Below the pieces are notes generated by a model. The model was not told where the DNA came from and made no database searches. It saw only the letters and a program-made list of their open reading frames with translations. Below are positions 1 through 5,381 of a DNA stretch of 8,525 bases, in pieces. Positions within the stretch are counted from its first letter, which is position 1. Each line of letters starts with the position of its first letter. The DNA comes from Hyphomicrobiales bacterium (GTDB taxonomy: Bacteria; Pseudomonadota; Alphaproteobacteria; Rhizobiales; Afifellaceae), in assembly GCA_013812985.1 (NCBI GenBank), contig JACCSN010000013.1, forward strand, positions 1-8,525, in the 5' to 3' direction. Both the position numbers and the translations under genes were made by a program.

Positions 1-504
1 GGCGTAGCCCGGCTTCCTGATCCGCCGCCGCGGATCGGGAGTTTGGTAGGCTACGCCGGAATGGTATTCGCAATAGGGGACTCCATCGAGCGAGTCGTTC
101 CCGCAGAAATGGAAATCGTGCTGGCCGGGATCGCCGATCGGCCACTTGCAGGTGCGCTCGGTCAGCATCTCGATGGTGAGCCGCTTGGCGATCGGGACGA
201 CGACGTTGCGCCGCTGCAGCGGCGCGGGCTCGACAAAGGCTTCCACGTTGGTCTGCAGGGCGAGGCTGCCAAGCGTGACGGGCTGGCGAGCGCGGCGCGC
301 GGCCTGCTGCGGCGGCTGTTCCGCCCGACGCTGGCGCTTGATCGTCGTGGTCGGCTGCCCGCGCCCGGAAAGGCCGAGGCGGTGAACCTTGCCGATCACG
401 GCGTTGCGTGTGACGCCGCCCAGCTCGGCGGCGATCTGGCTGGCGCTCAGCCCTTCCTGCCATAGCCTCTTCAGTGTCTCCACGCGCTCGTCGGTCCAGG
501 ACAT
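1..504 (-). CDS. gcrA: GcrA cell cycle regulator (3' end cut by window edge)
   Basis: GcrA is a DNA-binding transcription factor of alphaproteobacteria. It binds the sigma-70 region of RNA polymerase and favours promoters carrying CcrM-methylated GANTC sites. Reading the minus strand from ATG 504 gives 168 codons with no stop. The N-terminus has the family signature [15 protein letters not shown], followed by [14 protein letters not shown] (residues 32-45), the helix-turn-helix. Residues about 46-75 are a basic, Gln-rich linker. The C-terminal sigma-interacting part has CKWP (C119), FCGN (C134) and PYCEYH (C145, H148). Family members are about 170-180 residues, so only a few residues should be missing beyond base 1. 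The start is fixed by a strong GAGGAG ribosome site six bases upstream. It is divergent from argD, and the shared upstream region is rich in GANTC. Identity is confident from the sequence; methylation-dependent function is family knowledge. Confidence 0.95.
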   Translation of the reverse strand, partial: MSWTDERVETLKRLWQEGLSASQIAAELGGVTRNAVIGKVHRLGLSGRGQPTTTIKRQRRAEQPPQQAARRARQPVTLGSLALQTNVEAFVEPAPLQRRNVVVPIAKRLTIEMLTERTCKWPIGDPGQHDFHFCGNDSLDGVPYCEYHSGVAYQTPDPRRRIRKPGYA

Positions 505-510
505 CTCGTT

Positions 511-516
511 CTCCTC
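511..516 (-). promoter_or_regulatory. Ribosome binding site of gcrA
   Basis: The minus strand reads GAGGAG followed by six bases and then ATG at 504. It is one of the strongest Shine-Dalgarno matches in the window and fixes the gcrA start. Confidence 0.85.
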
Positions 517-798
517 GGCAATTTCATCCGCCGCTTCTCGAGCCGAATCTCCCTGTCCACGAACGCTGTTGCGCTCGCGCCAACGCAAAACCTTGATGGA
601 AAATCGGCTCTTGGCACCGCATCTCGTGCCTGACCCGCACAAAACTACTCTTCGACTGACTCAGCGACAAGAGTCGGTAAATCTTTTCCCGGTGTTTCTC
701 GCCGGAATGCCGAAAAGTGAGTCGCGAATGTCACAGTCGCCGTCTTGCGCGCCCGGAATTGCGCGATTCGGGCCAGCCGTGATATGGCTCGGGTCCTG

Positions 799-847
799 GC
801 CGCCGCTCCCGCGCGGCTTTTGCTTTTTCGCGAAACGGCTTGCCGCG
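799..847 (+). promoter_or_regulatory. Terminator-like hairpin and competing fold in the argD leader
   Basis: GCCGC (802-806, or the alternative register 799-803) can pair with GCGGC (813-817), and the stem is followed by a broken T tract TTTTGCTTTTT (818-828). This is the shape of a short intrinsic terminator just before the argD start. The right arm is also contained in CGCGGC (812-817), which is perfectly complementary to GCCGCG (842-847) immediately before the ATG, so the two pairings exclude each other. A perfect 10-base palindrome TTTCGCGAAA (826-835) lies in the loop of the second fold. The pairings are seen in the sequence. An attenuation or start-masking role is speculation, since G/C-rich leaders form such stems by chance. 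Confidence 0.3.
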
Positions 848-2053
848 ATGCCCCCTCAGACCCGCACGGAATCCCCGCTCTTCCCCACCTACGCCCGGGC
901 CGATCTCGCTTTCGAGCGCGGCGAGGGGGCGTGGCTGATGGCGGCCGATGGCTCGCGATATCTCGACTTCATGGGCGGAATCGCGGTGAACGTGCTCGGC
1001 CACGCCCACCCGCATCTCGTGGCCGCCCTGCAGGCCCAGGCGGAGAAACTCTGGCACGTCTCCAACACCTTCGAGATCCCCGGCCAGCGCGAGCTCGGGC
1101 GCCGCCTTGTCGCGGCGACCTTCGCCGATCGCGTCTTCTTCACCAATTCCGGCGCCGAGGCGATCGAAGCCTCGATCAAGACGGCGCGGCGCCACCATTT
1201 CGTCGGCGGCGCGCCGGAGCGCTTCCGCATCATCACCTTCGAGGGCGCCTTTCACGGCCGCACGCTGGCCGCCATCGCCGCCGGCGGCCAGGCCAAGTAT
1301 CTGGAAGGCTTCGGGCCGAAGGTGGAGGGCTTCGACCAGGTCCCGTTCGGCGACCGCAAGGCGCTCGAGGCGGCGATCGGGCCGGAAACCGCGGCCATCC
1401 TGATCGAGCCGATCCAGGGCGAGGGCGGGGTGCGCCCGGTCCCGCCGGAGGAGCTGCGCTATCTCAGGGACCTTTGCGACGAGCGCGGGCTGCTCCTGAT
1501 GCTGGACGAGATCCAGACCGGGATGGGCCGCACCGGCCGCCTCTTCGCCCATGAATGGGCCGGGATGACGCCGGACATCATGGCGATCGCCAAGGGGCTC
1601 GGCGGCGGCTTCCCGCTGGGCGCCTGCCTCGCCACGAGCGAGGCCGCTTCCGGCATGACGGCGGGCACGCACGGCACGACGTTCGGCGGCAATCCGCTGG
1701 CCATGGCAGTCGGCAACGCGGTTCTCGACGTGGTGCTGGCCGACGGCTTTCTCGATCATGTCCGGCAGGTCGGCCTCAAGCTGAAGCAGAAGCTCGCCGG
1801 GGTGGTGGATGCCCACCCCGACATCGTCGAGGGCCTGCGCGGCGAGGGGCTGATGCTCGGCCTGAAATGCCGGATTTCCAACGCCGAGGTCGCGGCCGCC
1901 GCCCGCGCCGAGGGCCTCCTGCTGGTCCCGGCCGGCGAGAACGTTGTGCGCCTGCTGCCTCCCCTGATCATCGGCGAGGCCGAAGTGGACGAGGCCATGC
2001 GCCGTCTGGATGCCGCTCTGGCGGCGCTGACGACCCGGGCCGCGGCGGAGTAG
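848..2053 (+). CDS. argD: Acetylornithine aminotransferase ArgD
   Basis: ArgD is a cytoplasmic class-III PLP aminotransferase. It converts N-acetylglutamate 5-semialdehyde and glutamate to N-acetylornithine and 2-oxoglutarate in arginine synthesis; many ArgD enzymes also serve the succinyl-diaminopimelate step of lysine synthesis. From ATG 848 the product is 401 residues, the usual family length. Visible signatures are the N-terminal [10 protein letters not shown], the cofactor loop TNSGAEA (99-105), FHGRT (135-139), [12 protein letters not shown] with D220 contacting the pyridine ring, the Schiff-base lysine K249 in [14 protein letters not shown], and TTFGGNP (T277-P283). The frame is open upstream to 389, but homologues begin at about this methionine and the extra translation looks non-coding. 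No good Shine-Dalgarno precedes 848, so the start is chosen from family alignment. It is the first gene of the argD-argF-hslO unit. A related succinylornithine or GABA aminotransferase is less likely given the adjacent argF. Confidence 0.95.
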   Translation: MPPQTRTESPLFPTYARADLAFERGEGAWLMAADGSRYLDFMGGIAVNVLGHAHPHLVAALQAQAEKLWHVSNTFEIPGQRELGRRLVAATFADRVFFTNSGAEAIEASIKTARRHHFVGGAPERFRIITFEGAFHGRTLAAIAAGGQAKYLEGFGPKVEGFDQVPFGDRKALEAAIGPETAAILIEPIQGEGGVRPVPPEELRYLRDLCDERGLLLMLDEIQTGMGRTGRLFAHEWAGMTPDIMAIAKGLGGGFPLGACLATSEAASGMTAGTHGTTFGGNPLAMAVGNAVLDVVLADGFLDHVRQVGLKLKQKLAGVVDAHPDIVEGLRGEGLMLGLKCRISNAEVAAAARAEGLLLVPAGENVVRLLPPLIIGEAEVDEAMRRLDAALAALTTRAAAE

Positions 2054-2063
2054 CGGCGCCCGG

Positions 2064-2987
2064 ATGAACGGCCCCCGGCATTTCCTGGATCTGTCAGACA
2101 TCCCCGGCGATACGCTGCGCGGGATCATAGACGACAGCCGCCGGATGAAGGCCGGCGGCAAAGACTTGCCTCGGGCAAGCCGGCCGCTGGAAGGCCGGGT
2201 GCTGGCCATGATCTTCGACCGGCCCTCCACCCGCACCCGCGTCTCCTTCGACGTGGCGATGCGCCAGCTCGGCGGTGAAACCATCGTCCTAAGCGGCGGC
2301 GAGATGCAGCTCGGCCGCGGCGAGACGATCGCCGACACGGCGCGCGTGCTGTCCCGCTACGTCGACGCGATCATGATCCGCACCCTCGAGCATGAGGCGC
2401 TCCTGGAGCTCGCCGGCCATGCAACCGTGCCGGTCATCAACGGCCTGACGCGGCACTCGCATCCCTGCCAGGTCATGGCCGATCTCATGACGTTCGAGGA
2501 GCATCGCGGCCCGATCGCCGGACGCAAGGTCGCCTGGACGGGCGACGCCAATAACGTGCTCGCCTCGTGGGTGCATGCCGCCGAGCGCTTCGCCTTTCGG
2601 CTCGACGTGGCGTCGCCGCCGGAGCTTGGCGCCCCCGATGCGTTGCGGGACTGGGCGGCGCGGCATTCGGCTGCTGTGCGGTTCCTCACCGACCCGGAGG
2701 AAGCCGCCGCCGGCGCGGATTGCGTCGTAACCGACACCTGGGTGTCGATGGGGGATCAGGAGGGCGAGAGCCGACACAACCTCCTGCAACCCTATCAGGT
2801 CAATTCACGGCTTTTGGAAAAGGCGAAGCCCGACACCATATTCATGCATTGCCTGCCGGCCCATCGGGGCGAGGAAGTGACAGCGGACATCATCGACGGG
2901 CCGCGATCGGTCGTCTTCGATGAAGCCGAGAATCGGCTGCATGCCCAGAAGGGCGTTCTGGCCTGGTGTCTCGGAGTTGGAGCATGA
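2064..2987 (+). CDS. argF: Ornithine carbamoyltransferase ArgF
   Basis: This enzyme transfers the carbamoyl group of carbamoyl phosphate to ornithine, giving citrulline in arginine biosynthesis. It is cytoplasmic and normally trimeric. The product is 307 residues, typical of anabolic OTCases. Signatures in order: the carbamoyl-phosphate loop RPSTRTR (S55, T56, R57, T58), the HPCQ motif (133-136), the ornithine-binding segment DTWVSMG (D224, S228, M229, G230), and HCLPAHRG with the catalytic cysteine C263. All expected active-site residues are present. The start [13 protein letters not shown] matches the usual N-terminus. It lies 10 bases after the argD stop; the nearest purine-rich site is GGAG at 2047-2050, 13 bases from the ATG, which is long. 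Its stop overlaps the hslO start, so argD, argF and hslO are probably co-transcribed. SMG with HPCQ favours OTCase over aspartate carbamoyltransferase. Confidence 0.97.
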   Translation: MNGPRHFLDLSDIPGDTLRGIIDDSRRMKAGGKDLPRASRPLEGRVLAMIFDRPSTRTRVSFDVAMRQLGGETIVLSGGEMQLGRGETIADTARVLSRYVDAIMIRTLEHEALLELAGHATVPVINGLTRHSHPCQVMADLMTFEEHRGPIAGRKVAWTGDANNVLASWVHAAERFAFRLDVASPPELGAPDALRDWAARHSAAVRFLTDPEEAAAGADCVVTDTWVSMGDQEGESRHNLLQPYQVNSRLLEKAKPDTIFMHCLPAHRGEEVTADIIDGPRSVVFDEAENRLHAQKGVLAWCLGVGA

Positions 2988-3997
2988 TGGCTACAGACGA
3001 AATCGCCGGTTTCGCGGCCGAGCAGCCCGGAAGCGACGACCGCGCGCTGCCCTTTCAGGTCGAGGGCCTGGACGTGCGCGGCCGCGTCGTAACGCTCGGG
3101 CCCTCGCTCGACGCGATCCTGCAGCGGCACGATTTCCCGGCCCCCGTGAAACGACTGGTCGGCGAGGCGGCCGTGCTCGCCTCCCTGCTCGCCACCTCGC
3201 TCAAGGATGTCGGCCGCTTCATCCTGCAGACGCAGACCGACGGCCCGGTCTCCATGATCGTGGTGGATGTTCGCACGCCCGGGCAGATCCGCGCGACCGC
3301 CACATTCAACGAGACCGCCCTCACCGAGGCCGCCGCCGAAGGGCGCGTCGATCCGGCCGCCCTCCTGGGCCGCGGCACGCTCGCCATGACGGTCGAGCAA
3401 GGCCATACGCAGCAACGCTACCAGGGCTACGTGCCGCTTCAGGACGAAAGCCTGGAGGCGGCGGCGCATACCTATTTCCGTCAGTCGGAGCAGATACCGA
3501 CCCGCATCCGGCTCGCGGTCGCGGAGATGTATGACCGCGACGAGCAGGGCGCCGCGCGGCGCACATGGCGCGCCGGCGGCATCATCGGCCAGTTCCTGCC
3601 GGTCTCGGAGGATCGGATCCGGCAGCGCGATCTCCCGGCCGGCGACATGCCCGAGGGGCGGGAACGGTCGCCGGAGCCGGAGGACGACGACGCCTGGGTC
3701 GAGGCGCAGGCACTGATCGATACGGTCGAGGACCACGAGCTGACCGATCCGGCGATCGCCGCCGAGCGGCTGCTCTACCGGCTCTTCCATGAGCGCGGCG
3801 TCAGGGTGTTCGAGCCGATATCGCTGGAGGAGAACTGCTCGTGCTCGCGGGAGCGGATCGATCAGGTCCTTCGGCAGCTGAGCCCCGTCGAGATCGACGA
3901 GGCGTCGGCTGGCGGCTCCATCGAGGTGCGCTGCGAGTTCTGCGGCACGCATTACCGCTTCGACCCGGCGGATTTTCCGCCGGAGCGCGACGGCTAA
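2984..3997 (+). CDS. hslO: Redox-regulated chaperone Hsp33 (HslO)
   Basis: Hsp33 is a cytoplasmic holdase kept inactive when four cysteines bind zinc; oxidation releases the zinc and activates it to protect unfolding proteins. The product is 337 residues from ATG 2984, longer than the E. coli protein (about 290) but normal for alphaproteobacteria. The N-terminal domain is recognisable from [28 protein letters not shown] and [13 protein letters not shown]. The C-terminal redox switch is intact: CSC (C285, C287) and CEFC (C317, C320). ATG 2984 overlaps the argF TGA as ATGA, with GGAG at 2973-2976 seven bases upstream. A second ATG directly follows at 2987, so the true start could be one codon later. 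A GTG at 2966 is in frame but lies inside argF and is unlikely. It is convergent with apaG, 16 bases away, with no obvious terminator between them. Confidence 0.95.
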   Translation: MMATDEIAGFAAEQPGSDDRALPFQVEGLDVRGRVVTLGPSLDAILQRHDFPAPVKRLVGEAAVLASLLATSLKDVGRFILQTQTDGPVSMIVVDVRTPGQIRATATFNETALTEAAAEGRVDPAALLGRGTLAMTVEQGHTQQRYQGYVPLQDESLEAAAHTYFRQSEQIPTRIRLAVAEMYDRDEQGAARRTWRAGGIIGQFLPVSEDRIRQRDLPAGDMPEGRERSPEPEDDDAWVEAQALIDTVEDHELTDPAIAAERLLYRLFHERGVRVFEPISLEENCSCSRERIDQVLRQLSPVEIDEASAGGSIEVRCEFCGTHYRFDPADFPPERDG

Positions 3998-4013
3998 GCC
4001 CAAACTCCCAGCG

Positions 4014-4406
4014 TCAGTTCAGGACGGGCTTCGCCCCCGGCAGGTCGAGCGAGAAGGCGGGTATGGCGACCGTGAAGATCGCGCCGTCATTGTCGATCGC
4101 CTGGTAGGTGCCGACCATGACGCCCGACGGCGTCGGGAGCGGGCAGCCGCTTGTATAGCTGAAGGACGAGCCCGGCCCGATGACCGGCTGTTCGCCGACA
4201 ACGCCGATGCCGCGGACGTCCTCGCGCCGGCCGTTGGCGTCGGTGATCACCCAATGACGTGCGAGAATTTGCACAGGCGCGGCGCCGCTATTCTCGATCT
4301 CGACGGTGTAGGCCCAGAAGAACCGGCGCTCGGCGGGCTCGGACCGATCCTCGAGGTAACGCGGCTGGACGACGACACGGATGCCGTTGGTGGTTTGAGA
4401 ATACAT
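4014..4406 (-). CDS. apaG: ApaG family protein (DUF525)
   Basis: The product is 130 residues from ATG 4406. ApaG proteins are small cytoplasmic proteins with an immunoglobulin/fibronectin-like beta fold. They are linked genetically to Co2+/Mg2+ resistance in enterobacteria, but their biochemical role is unsettled. Family features visible here are IRVVVQPRYLEDRSEP near the start, RRFFWAYTVEIEN, the ILARHWVITDANG segment, and the glycine-rich GIGVVGEQPVIGPG followed by FSYTSGCPLPTPSGVMVGTYQ. The frame extends upstream to a TTG at 4463, but those 19 residues are unlike the family and homologues start near MYSQTT. No clear Shine-Dalgarno is visible before 4406. It points towards hslO and lies downstream of the phasin on the same strand. 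The terminator between phasin and apaG suggests a separate transcript, so any functional link to either neighbour is unsupported. Confidence 0.93.
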   Translation of the reverse strand: MYSQTTNGIRVVVQPRYLEDRSEPAERRFFWAYTVEIENSGAAPVQILARHWVITDANGRREDVRGIGVVGEQPVIGPGSSFSYTSGCPLPTPSGVMVGTYQAIDNDGAIFTVAIPAFSLDLPGAKPVLN

Positions 4407-4551
4407 GGCGCAATTCGACGAGGGTGGTTGTCCCGTTTTTATGCCCGCGTACGCGAAACGCAAGCCGATGGGCGCTTTTTGGAGCCTGCGCCTGACTTTC
4501 CATGCGCCCGCGGAAAGCAGGGCATGGCGGGCAAGCGCCCGACCCGCAACG
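4407..4551 (-). other. Intergenic region upstream of apaG
   Basis: This stretch between the phasin terminator and the apaG start should hold the apaG promoter. I see no convincing -35/-10 pair; a weak leftward candidate is TTGCGT followed by an A/T-rich ATAAAA about 15 bases on. It contains a perfect 10-base palindrome CGCGTACGCG at 4446-4455 and a loose inverted repeat CCATGC (4500-4505) / GCATGG (4522-4527). Neither has a recognised function. Confidence 0.3.
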
Positions 4552-4578
4552 AAAAAGCCCGGCGGGGGAGCCGGGCTT
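4552..4578 (-). terminator. Rho-independent terminator of the phasin gene
   Basis: A perfect 9-base stem AAGCCCGGC / GCCGGGCTT with a 6-base loop is followed, reading leftward, by a run of T (A run at 4552-4556 on the plus strand, partly shared with the stem). It begins 27 bases after the phasin stop codon at 4606-4608. This is the clearest terminator in the window and ends the phasin message before apaG. Confidence 0.9.
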
Positions 4579-4605
4579 CATCAATTCATCTGGATCGAAA
4601 GCGGA

Positions 4606-5163
4606 TCAGGCGGCTTTCGCCTGGCTCAGAGCGCGGTCGAAAAGGACCTTCGCCGGCTTCGTCACTTCCGCGCCGACACGCGTCAGCGTGGGCTGAACGT
4701 CCTTGGAATAATCGACGAAAGCCTCAAACCGCTCACGAGCGAACGAGGTCTGGAGCTGGAACGCGTCGGCGACGGAATTGACCGCCAGGAGCTGACGGAA
4801 GAAGTCGAACGTCGCGTCGGCATTCGCCTTCGCCAGATCGAGCGTCTTGAACTGGACCTCGCGAACGGTCTCGCGAGCAGTCCCCATGGACTCTTCCATG
4901 ACGCCGGTCGCCTCTTCAGTGGCGGCCTTCATGCGGCCATAGGCTTCGCGGGTCTGGTTGACCCCCTGCTCGCTGAACGAGCGGACCATCTCGGGGACCT
5001 CGAACTTCGGATAGTCGAAAGCCGCGTCAGCCATGTCCTTGGCCGCGGACGCCGTGTCCTGCATCGCTGCCTTCGTGGCGCCGGTCGCCGCATTGGCGGC
5101 TTTGTTCAGGGTCTCAACCGCGGACTTTCCAGTGCGCTGAGACTTCATGTCGGTATTTGCCAT
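4606..5163 (-). CDS. Phasin family protein (polyhydroxyalkanoate granule coat)
   Basis: Phasins coat polyhydroxyalkanoate granules, controlling their number, size and interaction with the cytoplasm. The 185-residue product fits the phasin_2 family. An N-terminal Ala/Lys/Thr-rich segment (residues about 1-48) is followed by FDYPKFEVPEMVRSFSEQG (about 49-67), the typical family entry motif. A long amphipathic helical core rich in Ala, Glu and Phe follows, including TLDLAKANADATFDFFRQLL and FARERFEAFVDYSKD. There are no cysteines, signal peptide or membrane spans. The start is supported by GAGG (5173-5176 complement) nine bases upstream. It has its own promoter and terminator and is divergent from the kinase gene. 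I recall the same phasin-kinase pairing at phaP1-cbrA in Sinorhizobium. No polymer synthase or PhaR gene is in the window. Which phasin paralogue it is cannot be told, so no symbol is given. Confidence 0.92.
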   Translation of the reverse strand: MANTDMKSQRTGKSAVETLNKAANAATGATKAAMQDTASAAKDMADAAFDYPKFEVPEMVRSFSEQGVNQTREAYGRMKAATEEATGVMEESMGTARETVREVQFKTLDLAKANADATFDFFRQLLAVNSVADAFQLQTSFARERFEAFVDYSKDVQPTLTRVGAEVTKPAKVLFDRALSQAKAA

Positions 5164-5198
5164 CGGTGTTTTCCTCGTCTGACCTAAACTCTAACCGC

Positions 5199-5227
5199 GA
5201 TATATGCGCGCAGCTTGTGCATTGCAA
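5199..5227 (-). promoter_or_regulatory. Candidate sigma-70 promoter of the phasin gene
   Basis: Reading leftward, TTGCAA (5222-5227) serves as -35 and TATATC (5199-5204) as -10 with a 17-base spacer, each matching 4 of 6 consensus positions. Transcription would start about 30 bases before the phasin ATG. The -35 element lies inside the first PhaR-like repeat, which would suit repression. Confidence 0.5.
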
Positions 5228-5247
5228 CATAATTTTGCAGCGCACAA
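5215..5247. promoter_or_regulatory. PhaR-like operator: two TGCANYGCA repeats
   Basis: TGCATTGCAACA (5218-5229) and TGCAGCGCACAA (5236-5247) are direct copies of one pattern, 18 bases apart from start to start. They lie within an outer inverted repeat TTGTGC (5215-5220) / GCACAA (5242-5247). From memory, PhaR of Bradyrhizobium recognises TGCRNYGCASMA; the second copy fits fully and the first at 11 of 12 positions. PhaR typically represses phasin genes until polymer accumulates. The repeats are seen directly; the factor is inferred from recalled motif knowledge. Confidence 0.5.
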
Positions 5248-5334
5248 CAGAATTCCTGCCTGCGGGTTAACCAAGGCCGGCAAAACGTCGTGCCCGGCCC
5301 TCAGTGGGGCTGCCCCGCTCTCCTCATCTCTGCC

Positions 5335-5349
5335 ATAACCGTTCGTTAA
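5335..5349 (+). promoter_or_regulatory. CtrA-like binding site upstream of the kinase gene
   Basis: ATAA-N7-TTAA (with CC following) matches 7 of 8 fixed bases of the CtrA consensus TTAA-N7-TTAA. It lies 32 bases before the chosen kinase ATG at 5382. A separate half-site TTAACC with the same flank (TTAACCAA) is at 5267. The kinase belongs to the family that controls DivK and thereby CtrA, so a feedback link is plausible but inferred. Confidence 0.45.
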
Positions 5350-5381
5350 CCAAACCCCAATGCGGGGTGGCGGGTGGGCAC

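Larger units (their letters stand above)
505..847. promoter_or_regulatory. gcrA-argD divergent intergenic region with five GANTC sites
   Basis: This 343-base gap must hold the promoters of gcrA (leftward) and argD (rightward). The reading frame running into argD is open from 389, but its translation up to 847 shows no family similarity, so I treat the gap as non-coding. GANTC sites lie at 545-549 (GAATC), 658-662 (GACTC), 671-675 (GAGTC), 719-723 (GAGTC) and 765-769 (GATTC). GANTC is the CcrM methylation site in this class and the sequence that GcrA reads. No strong -35/-10 pair is visible. A weak rightward candidate is TTGCGC at 759-764 with GATATG at 781-786 (16-base spacer), in which the GATTC site fills the start of the spacer. 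The site positions are seen directly; regulation by methylation is inferred. Confidence 0.6.

Noticed and set aside
389..847. N-terminal extension of argD
   Set aside because: The frame stays open but the added 153 codons show no aminotransferase similarity, overlap the 5' part of gcrA and its ribosome site, and would make the protein far longer than the family.
784..850. Possible argD leader peptide starting at ATG 784
   Set aside because: The frame has no stop before or just after the argD start and runs far into argD, so it is not a short attenuator peptide.
731..2338. 535-codon minus-strand open frame across argD
   Set aside because: It is antisense to argD and part of argF, whose plus-strand translations carry complete family motifs. 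Its product is Arg/Gly/His-rich with no recognisable domain, typical of a shadow frame in GC-rich DNA.
2795..4003. 402-codon minus-strand open frame across hslO
   Set aside because: It is antisense to an intact Hsp33 gene with all four switch cysteines, and the translation has no family features.
3998..4013. Bidirectional terminator between hslO and apaG
   Set aside because: The 16-base gap has no inverted repeat or T run.
4407..4463. Extended apaG start at TTG 4463
   Set aside because: The 19 extra residues are not part of the ApaG family and TTG starts are rare; ATG 4406 gives the normal length.
5267..5272. TTAACC as a second full CtrA box
   Set aside because: Neither side has a second TTAA-like half at the required 7-base spacing, so only a half-site is present.
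5306..5316. GGGGCTGCCCC hairpin before the kinase
   Set aside because: The loop would be too small for this stem and no T tract follows; it is more likely a chance palindrome.
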